A stretch of DNA of 64,000 nt from Anticarsia gemmatalis (GCF_050436995.1 NC_134762.1:9942167-10006166); one strand, 5' to 3'; shown: positions 11,531-23,739, counted from the first letter of the stretch. The notes: a model not told the origin generated them from the letters alone. Numbers and translations are program-made.

Positions 11531-11940
11531 GCCGTGTGTACTCTTCTACAGTATTTTGTAACAAATTAATTTCTCAAATAATAGTGCAAACTGGGCAAAG
11601 TGTCCCAAAATAATCGTTATTATAATAACACAGAAAAGCTTTAGCTTTTCTCATTTAAACATTAGTACGTAATATTATTAAAATGTACTTAAAAAAATAC
11701 CACTAAAACTAAATAAAACTTAGAATATGCAAATAAGATGTTCACTTCATTAGAGAAACCACTTAAATATAATTAGTTAGCCAATTGAAAGTTATGATAT
11801 TCTTTATAATAATAAACCACAAAAAAGCATGTGTCTAACTTTTAAAGTGCAATTGTTTGTTTAATTTTTATAATATTTTTTATAACTACAGGTTTTATTA
11901 TTTAATCTTCTTAATTTGAATTTTTTTTACAGCTGGAATT

Positions 11941-12118
11941 AACCGCATAGTGGTATTTGAACTGGGCGTCTCCGTGCTTCGGAGGGCACGTTAAAAGTCG
12001 GTCCCGGTTGTTGTCTACTAAGATAACAGTCGTTAAGCCACGTCAAAGGCCTCTCGGGTGGCTTGAACAACTTTGACACTAGGTTGACCACTAACCATAC
12101 GACAAACAAACAAACAAA
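11941..12118 (+). mobile_element. 5S-like SINE, 5'-truncated, with target-site duplication
   Basis: It begins inside the body of the family at ccgcatagtgg and ends in accatacgacaaacaaacaaac. It is flanked by agctggaatt at 11931-11940 and 12119-12128. Truncation at the 5' end plus a direct duplication is typical of target-primed reverse transcription. Confidence 0.8.
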
Positions 12119-12418
12119 AGCTGGAATTGATATACAAGACACTTTTATATTGGATTTTTTCATTGAATTTACGTGCATAATTAAATTATATTTTGATTAA
12201 AATTATATTCCTCCATACTCATTTTCATACTCGTGGAAGTATAGTATACCTGAATATTTCTGTCTGTCTGTTACATCTCAAAGGCCAAAAACCAGTGGGT
12301 TGATTTTACTACAGAAATAATTGAAGGACCAGGACCACACATGGGTATGGAACTGTGTAGGTACGCGAGAGTTCCTAGATTTTTTACAATCAGAAAAACA
12401 TTTGTTTTTATTTGTAAC

Positions 12419-12680
12419 TAGCTGACCCGCGCAACTTCGCTTGCGTCACATAAGAGAGAACGGGTCAAGATTTTCCCCGTTTTTGTTACATTTTTTATTG
12501 CTATTCTGCTCCTATTGGTCGTAGCGTGATGATATATAGCCTATAGCCTTCCTCGATAAATGGACTATCTTACACTGAAAAAAAATTTAAAATCGGACCA
12601 GTAGTTCCAGAGATTAGCGCGTTCAAACAAACAAACAAACAAACAAACATACAAACAAACAAACAAACTCTTCAGCTTTA
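12419..12680. mobile_element. RTE-like LINE terminal fragment
   Basis: Contains agctgacccgcgcaacttcg, cttgcgtcacataag, tgatatatagcctatagcct and ttagcgcgttcaaacaaac. It is followed by (caaa)n and a (atattag)n minisatellite. Close relatives lie at 23.74 and 58.07 kb. Confidence 0.75.
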
Positions 12681-12682
12681 TA

Positions 12683-12772
12683 ATATTAAAATATTAGTAT
12701 TAGTATTAGTATATTAGTATTAGTATTAGTATATTAGTATATTAGTATTAGTATTAGTATATTAGTATAGAT
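12683..12772. repeat. (attagt/atattag)n minisatellite
   Basis: Alternating 6- and 7-bp units directly after the LINE tail at 12.4 kb; probably grew from that tail. Confidence 0.85.
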
Positions 12773-15059
12773 AATTTCCAATAATCTTGACTGGTATTCA
12801 TATATCTCCTATAATAGTATTTGTAGTTCACCACAAGTGGTAAAACGTGTTGATCTCCTGTTATTGAACATCTCTGTATGCATTTTTTGTAATACTGTAC
12901 ACATATTATAACAAATTAATATATTTTTATCTTTAACTGTCTCAAAAACTAGTTGTGACGATATTCTAAGCAGTGTAAATCGTCGGTTCAAAGCTAAGCG
13001 TTGCGGTGTAACACGACAACGTAAGAGATAGCCCTCTAATTGGGACTTTGACTCTACCTCATCATATATTCCCGTGTTAACTTGCTACGTCCTGTGATCG
13101 CACACATCTGGGATCTGATTTAGGTTATATCTATATGATTTCGAAGGTCTATAGATATCGACCTTGTTTTAAAGAGAAATTGTATGACAAGTCTACTGTT
13201 GACGTGCCTATATTTGTTCAATGGTTTGATTTGGTTATGTAGTCCGCTTTCGTTTACAGATGTAAAAGAGATATATCACTCTATCAATCCATTGCGTAGC
13301 TTTAAAGATCTGAGCATACAAATGTACATAGGGACAGACGCGGTAAAAAGTGTCAATAATACTATTCGCTATTATTGGAAACAAACTACAGCCCTAAACA
13401 AACTGAATACTTAGATATTCTAGATATTTACTATCTAACCACAGCCTTAAATCTCAACTCATACCTGCTGCGATTTTATTAAATTACAGCGAACTTTCCA
13501 CATATTTAGCATACGCCACCCCTCGCCGAAACTAGCTGTTTAAAACTTGGGGCAAACACCAAACCCGACTTACGTACCTGTATGGCTATCTAAACAAATT
13601 TAGTTAGCGTACTAAATTAGAAATTCCGTTGAGACTGCACTTTAGTCTGATGAAACTCAAGTAAAAACTGAATCTGGCTACTGTTTTGTCTAGACTTTAA
13701 GCTATGAATATTTAGACAACGACATTTTACTGGAATACGTTGCCAATTGCACTCACAGTACGGAAAATAAACGGTGAGGTAGGAAATAGTAGGAAAATTT
13801 TAACTCAGGTAATTTATTGGTGGATTTACTAAAGGCTGTTTTGCCAATATTATACCTTCGGTTTCGGATAGGCGTATTGGGATGGATGGTAACCAAATCA
13901 TGCCAATTATTTGTATCTAAAGGCAATATTTTTATGAAAACATTGGCCGAATAGTGTGTTCTGTTTAAAAGTATTTTTGTTTTAATGATTTATCAAAAGT
14001 GCTTCTTCTTGGTAAGTATTCCATAATCGAATATAATTTTTTTATATTAGAAATTATTTTTTCATTTGCCTATTTTACTCTTTCTCGAGTGAATTGTTGA
14101 ACCGAATTTTATGATTTTTAGAATAGAAATAATCGTAGACCCAAGACATTTACTTGAGACAAAGCATTGCCATACATGCTAATGCTGCCAGCATTCTGGG
14201 AACGTTCCCGATTGACAGTTAAACATAGTTATTATCATTATTTTTTTCTTTTATCTATTTGTTTTTTAAACTGTAGATTTATTAATATTTATTTTAAATA
14301 TTCTTTTAGTCAGACAGCATCCAATTTTTTTCAAAAGTCAACCCTAACACGAATGCAAAAGAGAATGAAACTTCGTAGATCAAATCACTTCTCCATCGGA
14401 ATGTTTTTTAGCTGAATAGCAAGAGAATAAACAACCAGTTCTGTATCTGTACTATATTTTGCTACAACATAGTCTGCTTCATAAATATTCACAGTATTAT
14501 AGGTTTTATCAAGTATGTAAATTTTATGAAGCACATTTTGTTTATGAGATTTTTAATTTATTTTGTGTGAAGTACAAACAAGTTGGTTGGAATAAGGAGT
14601 GTTGTAGAAATACTGGCTGCAGCTGTATTACAAGAATACGAAATTAATGGAAATATGAATTTCTTGTCTAGAAATATGAGACTTGGTTTTGTTATGATTT
14701 GTTGTTCAAATCGACCTGAAATTGCTAATTGCTATAGATGTATCTCATGTATCTGTCAACAAAAGTTTTTTTTGGTTCCTACTACTTTACATTTAAGATC
14801 TTGTCGTTTTTTGTCAATTTACCTGTAAAATACAGTTTTTTACTTATAAGCCGCGAAATTAGTTTTTAAATTAATAAAAAAATACTGGTTGAAAAAAAAC
14901 CATATCAAACTGCTGAAAAACCTTTTTACGCTGTAATTTTGAAACGAAAATGTAAATAAATGCCCAAATTATTCCATACAAATTCGTGCTTAATTTTAAT
15001 GCTGCCAATTATCATTTGCCCATATCGTGTGTAAACGTATAGCTTAAAATTAAATAATG

Positions 15060-15180
15060 GAAATTATTTATACATACATACATAATATCACACCTTTTCT
15101 CTGAAGGGGTAGGCAGAAAATTTATTATACATCCATAATATGACGCCTGTTTCCCCCAAGAGGTAGGCAGAGACCAAAGA
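15060..15180. repeat. Lepidopteran 'ggtaggcagagacc' repeat, two partial units
   Basis: tacatacatacataatatca precedes ctgaaggggtaggcaga, then a second unit has ataatatgacgcctg and agaggtaggcagagacc. Similar scraps lie at 54.89 and 60.63 kb. Confidence 0.55.
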
Positions 15181-15535
15181 AATATACCAACTGTTAATTA
15201 GTAATTATAGCGGTTTACTTATTACTTAATACAACATTTTCCGACCAGTGTTTGCAAATTTCGATTAGCTATTAAGAACTACTTTCAAATTAAACTATTT
15301 TGTATATCCTAAGTTACGAATTTGACCAACAGCTACAACATTATTGTTTACGCCTAACAATAATGATAATATGAAGGAACCAAATCAAAACTAAAGTAGG
15401 TAAGCATTATTTAGATTAGATTCAACTTTGTCAAAACTAGTTATTCTTCACAAACAATCTCACATCATAAAATCTGAATTATTTGTCCTGAATTTCGACA
15501 GCGTTAAAAAATCCTAACCCTATTTATGATGTTTA

Positions 15536-16340
15536 GTGACGAATGCAACCAGAAATCATCGCATGACGTCACAGTACACTACTTAAACCGTTATGACGTC
15601 ACTAGCCTCACTAGGTTTACCTGACTGACCGTCGAATTTTATCTGCATCAAAACTAACTGTACTGTAGCGCTACCATGAGCTGGTAACTATAGTCTCCCG
15701 GAGACACTGTAGTTCTCGTAAAACTCGAACAGCGCCTCTAGCGGATAGTTAAGGTACCAAAATTGCTACCATGGGTCGCCATATTTAATAACGTGTAGTT
15801 AAATTAAACAACAGTGAATGTAGATTGGCTTTGTCGTTCATTCTTTCCCTATTTGAGCCCACTGTTGTAGTTGCGTTCTCACGTTAACTACTCTAGTTTT
15901 TAACTACGCCAACTCATGGTAGGGCTACTGAAGAACGTCACTACACATCGTATGACGTCAAAGTACACTACTAAAACCGTTATGACGTCACTATTTATAC
16001 CTGACTGATCGTCACGTCGATGACCGAACGACTTGTATTTTAAAATCCGAACACTACTGACACATGTCACTACACACATATGACGTCACAGTACAGCAAA
16101 AATCGTTGTGACGTCACTAGCCTCACTAGGTTCACCTGACTGACCGTCACATCGATATCCAACCGACGCGACGTAGATTTCAACTGCATCAAAACTCCTA
16201 ACAGTACTGACGAACGTCACTACACATTCGATGGTATGACGTCACAATACACCAATAACCGTTGTGACGTCACTAGCCTCACTAGTATACCTGACTGATC
16301 GTCGAGGTACCGACGTGGGTATCACTTCACGTCTGCTAGC
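15536..16340. repeat. Degenerate tandem array with eight TGACGTCA palindromes
   Basis: Four diverged units of about 130-150 bp begin near 15536, 15930, 16058 and 16208. Each contains a pair of perfect TGACGTCA sites: 15564/15594, 15953/15983, 16081/16109 and 16237/16265, spaced 28-30 bp start to start. Shared words between units are acgtcactacaca, cctcactagg, ctgactgaccgtc and tgcatcaaaac. A MITE-like element splits units 1 and 2. TGACGTCA is the full cAMP-response element bound by CREB/ATF bZIP proteins. Whether this is an enhancer or a satellite is unknown. Confidence 0.8.
15663..15930. mobile_element. MITE-like element inserted in the CRE array
   Basis: The ends form an imperfect terminal inverted repeat: ctgtagcgctaccatgag on the left against cagtagccctaccatgag, the reverse complement of the right end. 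Length is about 268 bp with no coding potential. It lies where unit 1 of the array should join unit 2, so it entered after the array formed. The first bases resemble the ends of the 'cagtagcgcgattct' family elsewhere in the window. Confidence 0.65.
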
Positions 16341-17211
16341 GTCACCACAATGACTGACACTCAATTAAATCGTCTGACCCTGTCACTCGCTGCCAATCCA
16401 CTTTTGGGATATCCTTGAAATTGTTAGTGAAAAGTATTCATACGATGATATGTGAATATTTTTCTGGATTGAAAAATTGTTTCTGAATTGTCTTTTCGTT
16501 CGTTAAATGATGCTTGAAAGACTCAGCTTAAAACATTATCACACACACTGACACAATTTTAAGAAGGTGTTCAAATGATTCACTTATAAACTTAACTTTT
16601 CTGATAAATTTTCTTAAGAAAACTAATAAAAATCACAGCCGCAGAATTCAAAGAAATATTCGTTCTTCATAAAACCTGATCAAAAATCAGCCTTTTAAAA
16701 TAAACAAAGCAGTCTTCATAAACGTATCGCTTTTCTAACCAAATTTTAGTACAATTTCCTTGTGGTAACATTATTAGCAAAACATTGACGCCGGGTGTTT
16801 CAAAAAACAAAAATATGTAGAAAACTAACTGAAAATACGAGATGCAGTATGAAACAGGACACTGCAGACGTAAATGTTTGTTTTATTACAGGTAGACCCT
16901 TTGTTGCCTGCGTTTCTCCACTGAAAATATTATTGTTGAACTTTTGCTGAAACTTTACTTCACGCAATATGTGTTACCTGTTTTTTTGTACAAGAAAATG
17001 TTTATTTCTTAACATTATTGCAGTTTTATATTCAATTTGAAAATAATTTATACGCTGCCACTTAGTGGCGTATAAAAACGCCTATGTTTGAAACCGATAG
17101 CTTTTTGTAACGTGCCAAATTGTTAAATAGAGTTCGATATTCATAAATATGGTATGAGAATGCAAGGTTCAAATACACAGTTTAATAAAATTCACGAAAC
17201 GAACGAAACTC

Positions 17212-17247
17212 ATTAATAATATTGACTTTAAAAATAATATTATTAAT
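17212..17247. repeat. Small inverted repeat, 12-bp AT arms
   Basis: attaataatatt at 17212 and its complement at 17236, 12-nt loop. Simple composition makes it less notable. Confidence 0.7.
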
Positions 17248-17419
17248 AGTCCGTTTCGAGATTGACAAGCATTTAGAATAAACATCCTTGTCTCCTTACA
17301 CATAGATAAACAACTAAGAATAACAAAAACAATTTGATTCACAATAATTACTGCACCCAAATCCAACATCCAACATCCACTAAAAACAAAATCCACCGAC
17401 CAATAATTGCCAAACAGCT

Positions 17420-17660
17420 TCGTTTCAAAATCAGGAAGCCTTATCGGGCTTTACAAAGGCAGCCAAATGAAAAAAGCACACACGGTTTGGAGCTAAGCAT
17501 TCTTATCACGGATTGCCGTAGCCCGGTGCAATTGGTCGTGCAGCTAAAACAATATTAATGGTGGAAGTCTGGCGATGTGCCAGTGCCGCATCGGCATGAT
17601 TTAATTTCTGCACGGTGATGGAGGGTAGACGGATAATATTGAATTAAACGCCAGCCTCAC
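17420..17660. other. Unique GC-richer block inside the putative intron
   Basis: No match to the repeats in this window and no open frame with a domain. Words such as gtgccgcatcggcatgattt and attgccgtagcccggtgcaa stand out from the AT-rich flanks. Could be a conserved regulatory element. Confidence 0.35.
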
Positions 17661-17944
17661 TTGTTTGTGTTTTGCGGACTCGTATAGGATTGTTTTTGAG
17701 ATTTTCTTCCTTTTAATAATGGAAACGTGTTGAGTTTTGATTAAGCTGATGCGATTTTCAATCTTGTGCTTTTAATGTCTTTTTTTACTATTTACGCTTA
17801 TCAGCAGTGGACTAATTTATAAGTTTAGAAGGATTTTGTTTAATTCCTTTTAAGTAGATGTTTTTTTGTAAAACTGACTTAAATACTTCATTTTACAGCT
17901 TACAACTAAAGTTGACTAAAATCTGAAAGCTATCAAATCAGTAA

Positions 17945-18017
17945 CGCGATACACTATTCAGATGCCAGAGCCAGAGCCAGCCAGTTGTCGATAGTGGAAG
18001 AGAATCGTGCTACAGAT
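17945..18017. mobile_element. MITE-like element, internally deleted, same family
   Basis: Only the ends remain: gcgatacactattcagat on the left and gtcgatagtggaagagaatc then gtgctacag on the right. A short gccaga repeat lies between. Confidence 0.5.
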
Positions 18018-18300
18018 ACTTAAGAAAAGACAAAAGTCATTGACCTTCTCAAAAACACAACATCACGCTGAAAACGAAAGCAAACAAGAATATCGGCCAG
18101 TATCATTTAAGTATCCTTATTTTCCAAACGACATCGTAAAAAAACTGACGATTCAATTTTAAACTCAAGTTTTCTATCGAATATGCGTTATATAGGTCAG
18201 ACTTTTATATAAGGTGTCCCACTTTAAAATATATTTTTCCATGATCAAAACGTCAAAATGTATTTGAACAATTTACACACTTTTATGTGATTACAAGTAA

Positions 18301-18460
18301 GCAGGGCTTGTAGTATGGTAACCAAATAACTGATAAACATACTTATTATACAATACATGTTTATAAAGATTCTACAACCAGACTCAGAGCAGATACTCGT
18401 GCTCATCACACAAATATTTGCCCTGAGTGGGAATCAAGGCCACTGCGCCAAATGAACAGC
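18301..18460 (-). mobile_element. tRNA-derived SINE, long subfamily
   Basis: Minus strand: ggcgcagtggcc, then a shortened B-box region, caaatatttgtgtgatgagc, acgagtatc, ttatttggttaccatac and tacaagccctgc. Confidence 0.7.
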
Positions 18461-18680
18461 TAAAACTTTAGAGTATCCATTAAAGAAAAATAATACAGCA
18501 AATATAAAAGCGCACTCTTATCGACACACCCTGTACAAGAGTCAATGAACTATAAAAATAATATCATCGTGAACTCTATACGAGTGAAGGAAATGGCTTA
18601 TTTTACTGGACAGGTAACGAGTCACAATTTACATACTATTCCCAGGGAAATCCGACACATTACGAGTGCACCTGCAACGG

Positions 18681-18705
18681 TGACGTCACACAAAGGCTCT
18701 ATAAA
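18681..18705 (+). promoter_or_regulatory. CRE followed by a TATA-like box
   Basis: TGACGTCA at 18681-18688 precedes TATAAA at 18700-18705. No convincing transcript start or ORF follows, so this may be chance. Confidence 0.2.
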
Positions 18706-18801
18706 CCCTCTAACGATGCTTCATAAAAGGGAACTGTTTTACTTTGCGACGCTCATTTGACTGAATAAAGATTAGAAGGCATTGAGTGTGAACATTTTTA
18801 C

Positions 18802-18865
18802 AACTATGACTTTACTATGACTTTACTACTAATAGTAGTAGTAAAGTCATAGTAAAGTCATAGTT
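18802..18865. repeat. Near-perfect 64-bp palindrome
   Basis: Arms meet at 18833/18834 with a single A/G mismatch next to the centre. The arm itself contains a short direct repeat, actatgacttt. Confidence 0.9.
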
Positions 18866-18873
18866 AATGGTCT

Positions 18874-18935
18874 ATACTTATTCTGTAAAATAGTCAATAG
18901 TCATAGGACTATTGACTATTTTACAGAATAAGTAT
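18874..18935. repeat. Perfect palindrome, 29-bp arms, 4-nt loop
   Basis: Arms 18874-18902 and 18907-18935 around atag; it starts only 8 nt after the preceding palindrome. Confidence 0.95.
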
Positions 18936-18997
18936 TTCTGAGTTAAGTCCCCAGTTATAATGGAAGGCATATTAGTTATAAGTTATTTGTCATTTTG

Positions 18998-19160
18998 TCT
19001 GTCTGGGTGGTGGTGTATTTGACTGCCAATCACGTGGTCTTTATTTCAGTTCCCGGATCTGGCAAACGGCTATTGACGTTTTCTTATTTATATTCGGTTG
19101 GTTACGTGCTCGCTATATGACCATTGGCTCGCCTTATTACTTGAGAATCAAAATGGTAAA
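18998..19160 (+). mobile_element. tRNA-derived SINE, second head type, diverged
   Basis: gactgccaatcacgtggtc, a damaged B box (cagttcccggatctgg) and attggctcgccttattac match the 50.2-kb element. Confidence 0.6.
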
Positions 19161-21070
19161 AGAGAGAACGCGGGAGTATTTCATAACCGGCCGGGTATTG
19201 CAGGAGTTATATAACATGATGGTTAGATTATAATCCAACAACTTATTTTTACTCATTTCTGTGTTTATCCAAATTAGCTGCATAAGCTTGGGGGGGTACT
19301 GATGATCTAAATTCTAAAAATTTGTGTACCTCCGCGCACCTTGCCTACAAGGCTTTCTACTAAGTTGTCGAACTATAGTATATCATCGCAAAAACACAAT
19401 TTAACCCTAATGATAAACAGACCTACATCAAAAAGGGTATTGTAACTTCATAAACTAGAGGAATAAAAGGAAATAACGTTAGCAACATCAAAATATCCTC
19501 ACGTACAGCGGCGGTGGTAGTATACGTGAAAGTTATAACCGATACGCTCAAGACAATACGAATTGGCACGCGGAACTAAATTCTGCGGTCTGTATTTTAG
19601 TTTTATTTATTTATTACTTTACGCTTGTTATATTTAAAGATGTCTTGAAATGATTATCTACTAAATTCGCTGCAGTTTCATGCATATGTCTACTGTGTTA
19701 TTGCTGGCTACCACAAAAATTAAAAATCCCTACAACGTTTTCGCCAAATATCGGCACCAACTGCACCAAGACTCATGAGTTGTCAATTTTGAGATCTAAA
19801 AAACTATGTTTTTTTGCTCATAGACTTAGTCTGCATGAATAAAACCCGTAGTAAATAGTAAATCACATTTTGCGTTCCAGATTAAAAACATAAAATTTTA
19901 TCAAAATCGATCGTAATTTTTGTGTTATTGAGTAAGAAACATTCATCCAAACTTTCCCATTTATAATATATGTGTAGATGGCGCTTGAATCACATGGCTC
20001 TCCGATCATTTACTATAAAAGAAAATAATACACAACTCTATCCATTACAAGTATAAAGTATTACTCATACTAACAGACTTAACAATGAGTACTGTACCAA
20101 GTTGCAAGTTAAAAGTTCTTAGTTCTTACAATAACACGTGAGCTAAAGCCGTGTGGCTTTTAGAAAATAAATCTTGTTGCTCTACAATGTATTTCTTAAC
20201 GAAGCTGAGTATTTTATGTACGTAACTTACGATATTTTTAAAGAAAAACGATGATGTACGTTTTAATGGATAAAGGATCCTGTAAATAGTAACAGTTTTA
20301 TTTGTCAATCAAATACCGTGCAAGTATTTTTGACCATGTTCAAAAGCATTGAAGTTTAGAAGTTAATGGTTAATTACGTTAGGACTCAGGATAAACTCTG
20401 CTTAATCGTGACTTCACGTGACTTCTCAATATAATATATTATTCTCCGTCAATTTTAATTTAGGTGACTACGGTCGATACAATTTGATCGAAACGTCGCG
20501 GCGTCGGGTAAACAAATTAGGTATCCTATTTATTATATTATACTTAAAAAAATGGTAAGTACCCAAAATGCTTCAATATTTTACCAGCCACGCCAAATTC
20601 ATCATTAATATTAATACTAAATTTAATTTTAAATCACAATATATCTTTATTCAACCATTTTCATACATTAATACAAAATATTCTAGCGTAAAAGGTGTCG
20701 TAATAAAACCCTTATAAACGTAGATACGTGCTCGATGCGAGGTTAATGACATTACAGTGAAATTAACGCGCCGACAATCCTATTACTTGCCGCCGTCTTT
20801 ATAATTACCTATCTACGTAACGTAACATCAAGCCTTTCTAAGCAAGGGTACAAAGAGCTTTAGTTTTAGCAGTGATGTGCGAGAAAGAGAAATTTTACCA
20901 AAAGGATTGCTTAAGGACATGGCAGCAAAAAAAAGATTTTGGCATACAGTACACGTTAGAGCATAGGACACATTTTTGATTTGGCATTGATCGGTCTAGC
21001 CGAACGGCAAAATTGAGTATCTGTAGATGAATCTTCTAGGAACTACCTCATCGGGACCCAAGAATCAAAG

Positions 21071-21129
21071 TTACCCTCATGATCAGAAGAAGAAGCCTCT
21101 GTGGCTTCTTCTTCTGATCATGTGGGTAA
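21071..21129. repeat. Palindrome, 27-bp arms, one mismatch
   Basis: Core arms 21078-21097 and 21103-21122 are perfect around a 5-nt loop. Arms extend to 21071 and 21129 with one mismatch. Confidence 0.9.
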
Positions 21130-21751
21130 GTTTGTCAATAGCTAGTTTACTAATTTTACAAATGCGAAAGACTACTTGAAACACCTTAGGACTAATTTGG
21201 ATGAAACTTGAAATAGGTACCTCTATATCACATTTCATAAGAAATTGTACCATGGTCTACGTAGTTTGAAGACTTGAAGGTCTACAGTTTTTCCAACCGC
21301 AAGCGTGTTACTCCACAATACACGTGGTTATTCCGTCTCCAGCTACTTGACACTAGCTAGTTAATGTTGTACAGCTCTCAGCACTACAGCGTTATGTTCT
21401 AGTTACATCCCCTCCGAGCATTGTCCGTGTCTGTTTCTATTCATCTGTTTAATAGACCCTGATATCTGGCCTGTTTTATCATTTTATGTGTGGAAAACTA
21501 TATGAAATTAGATAGTAGGTACTAATTTTTAGGATTATTGTTAGATACAATATGGGTAATTAGTGAAAAATGTAACGTTAAGAAACTCTAGACTTTCCTT
21601 CAGAGGCGCTTATATTTAGTTGCGCTGTTTCGGTAAATGATTAGTGGGTTAAGCAACCTCAGCGCGGGAATTTTATAGATGAGCTGCTTAAAACTAGTGC
21701 TACAAAGCGCACATAAAAGCCAGGCATAGATGTTGAGCAAAGATATATAAA

Positions 21752-21832
21752 ATAGCAGTCGACCCACGTCTAAGGCCTTTGGGCTGCACAAAAAAATACA
21801 CAAAGTTGACAAGTAACCATACGATTATTGAC
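21752..21832 (+). mobile_element. 5S-like SINE fragment, tail half
   Basis: Degenerate match to the tail half of the family, with gcagtcg, aaggcctttgggctg and aagtaaccatacgat in the right order. A small A-rich insertion interrupts the middle. Confidence 0.55.
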
Positions 21833-22889
21833 TTTTTCTGTAATTAAATATATTTTAATTCAGACTCACAATAATTCGATTTTAAGCCTTGTACTGTGAC
21901 AAAAAATCTGACAACAAACTCTTAAAATAGAAACAGAAAGAACATTTTATACGCACTCTTCGGAAAGCAATTCAAACATCCTTATATTTCTAAGTCTATT
22001 TTTTATTCTGAAACTGCTTCAACCTTAGTTACCGTCACTAAAGCAAAATAGTTTATAAAGTTCAGTATATTTTAGCATATTTTACGACGCTGAACAAAAC
22101 TAATAACGTTGTCAAACGATATGATACGAATAAGATTTACATAATTTGTGAACAATGCAGTTTATTTGGACGTAATATAACTACAAGCTTTATGAGACTT
22201 ATTTGTTCTAATATAATAGATTTCGAATAGAAAATCTATTTAATTTAGATTTAAGCTTAGTGTAATAGTTTTTGACATAGGTATTTCGACTATCATATGA
22301 ATTATTTGGGATTTTAAAGTGAGACTATTTAGAAAGCAGTCTTGCTAGATTTAATTTTTGTTGAAAAAGGAAGATATAAAATTCGATTCGCAAAGCTAGC
22401 AAAGTTTTTGTTTTTATGTTAGATAAAATACTATGCAACAACTGGACTCTTTGCACTTTAGGTACATACCAAGTTTATAGCAGTAGAGTTTCATATCAAT
22501 AAACTGAGATCTACAGTTAAACCAAGCCTAACTATCCACAAATGGTGCCGTCTGCCTCAACCTCAAGCACGATACATCACTTTGAGAGGAAATTCACTCA
22601 CTTTATTACATACTATAAGTCATACGGTGTATTCAATTCCACTTCGCTCTACCAGCTCTAGGTAGACCTGTGTCCGGACATCTCGGACACCGTGAGTTAG
22701 TGTCCGACACTCGGACACTACTGAGATAAATCGACTTACGTATTAGAGTGTACAGAGTGGACACTATTATTTATCTATTTGTTACTGAAATGCTCTGAAA
22801 TGTAAGTAATTGTAGAGATATTCTAGAGAGTTATCGTCCTGAGAACTTTACAAACTAAAATTTAAATACCTCTGTGATTTTAATGGTAG

Positions 22890-22960
22890 TCTTCTTCTTA
22901 TCGTATGGTTAGTGATCAACCTATTGTCAAGGTTGTTCAAGCCGCCCGAAGGCCTTTGGC
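22890..22960 (-). mobile_element. 5S-like SINE fragment, tail half
   Basis: Contains cttcttcttatcgtatggtt followed by agtgatcaacc and caagccgcccgaaggcc. It preserves the unrearranged tail that allows the inverted tail at 4.07 kb to be recognised. It abuts a tRNA-type SINE fragment at 22962. Confidence 0.7.
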
Positions 22961-22961
22961 T

Positions 22962-23062
22962 TTTAGCGGTAGTGTGTGCGACTGTTAAAAACAAGGTCTT
23001 GGATTCGATTCTTTGATCGGGAAAAGTTCTCTTGGATTTTTCCGATAAGTCTTGGAATGTTT
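22962..23062 (+). mobile_element. tRNA-derived SINE, second head type, fragment
   Basis: tgtgcgactgtta, acaaggtcttggattcgatt and ttgatcgggaaaagttctct. It joins a 5S-like SINE fragment directly, giving a composite. Confidence 0.6.
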
Positions 23063-23599
23063 TCAACAACTGAGATAGGTTACGTGCGCGGCAGTTGACC
23101 TCTATTCAACAAGACCATTTTGTAAATGGCGTTATATGGCAGTGTTTCATAGTTCAAACACCTCTTCTTTAATGCACACATTCATAGTTCTTAACACCTT
23201 TCTTCATCACGCATACACATACGGCTAATTCAGGCGTCATATTTTATAAAAAAATATATCTCATGTATCAAAAATTTGATCAAAAAACTATACTTGGTTG
23301 TCTATATTCATTAACGGTACCTATACAAATAGACAGATAACATTAACACACAATCATTACGAAATAACATTACAGACTACAAATTACTCTACCAGTGGTA
23401 TACCGGTTGAAATTGCTTAGTTCAAGGGATCTGATTTCAAAAGCATTTTGTTACGAGAAATTGAATTCGGTTCGCAATATTTAATTAGTGTCACCCAAGT
23501 ACAAGGCCTTTCGGTGATGTACTCGGAATTGAAACTGTAAATACATTAAATGTATTTGTTTTTTTCGTAAGACTTTAAATTGTTGTCTTTTTACATGGA

Positions 23600-23690
23600 G
23601 TGCCTTAGGTGTGCCACAAGGTTTTCATCTGGCTCCTGTGCTATTTTCCCTCTTCAACAATGACATCATGACATGTAAATACCTGATGTT
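23600..23690 (+). pseudogene. Non-LTR retrotransposon reverse-transcriptase fragment
   Basis: The plus frame reads LGVPQGFHLAPVLFSLFNND, a clear relative of the conserved RT block usually written GVPQGS-LGP-LF--F-NDI in Jockey-like LINEs. Only about 25 codons remain and the frame then drifts into AT-rich sequence. It is a dead fragment with no endonuclease or other RT motifs nearby. An RTE-like tail follows at 23.74 kb but probably belongs to a different element. Confidence 0.7.
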
Positions 23691-23739
23691 TGATTTCATA
23701 TATGTTTTCATACGAAAAAACATTGATTATAATATATCT

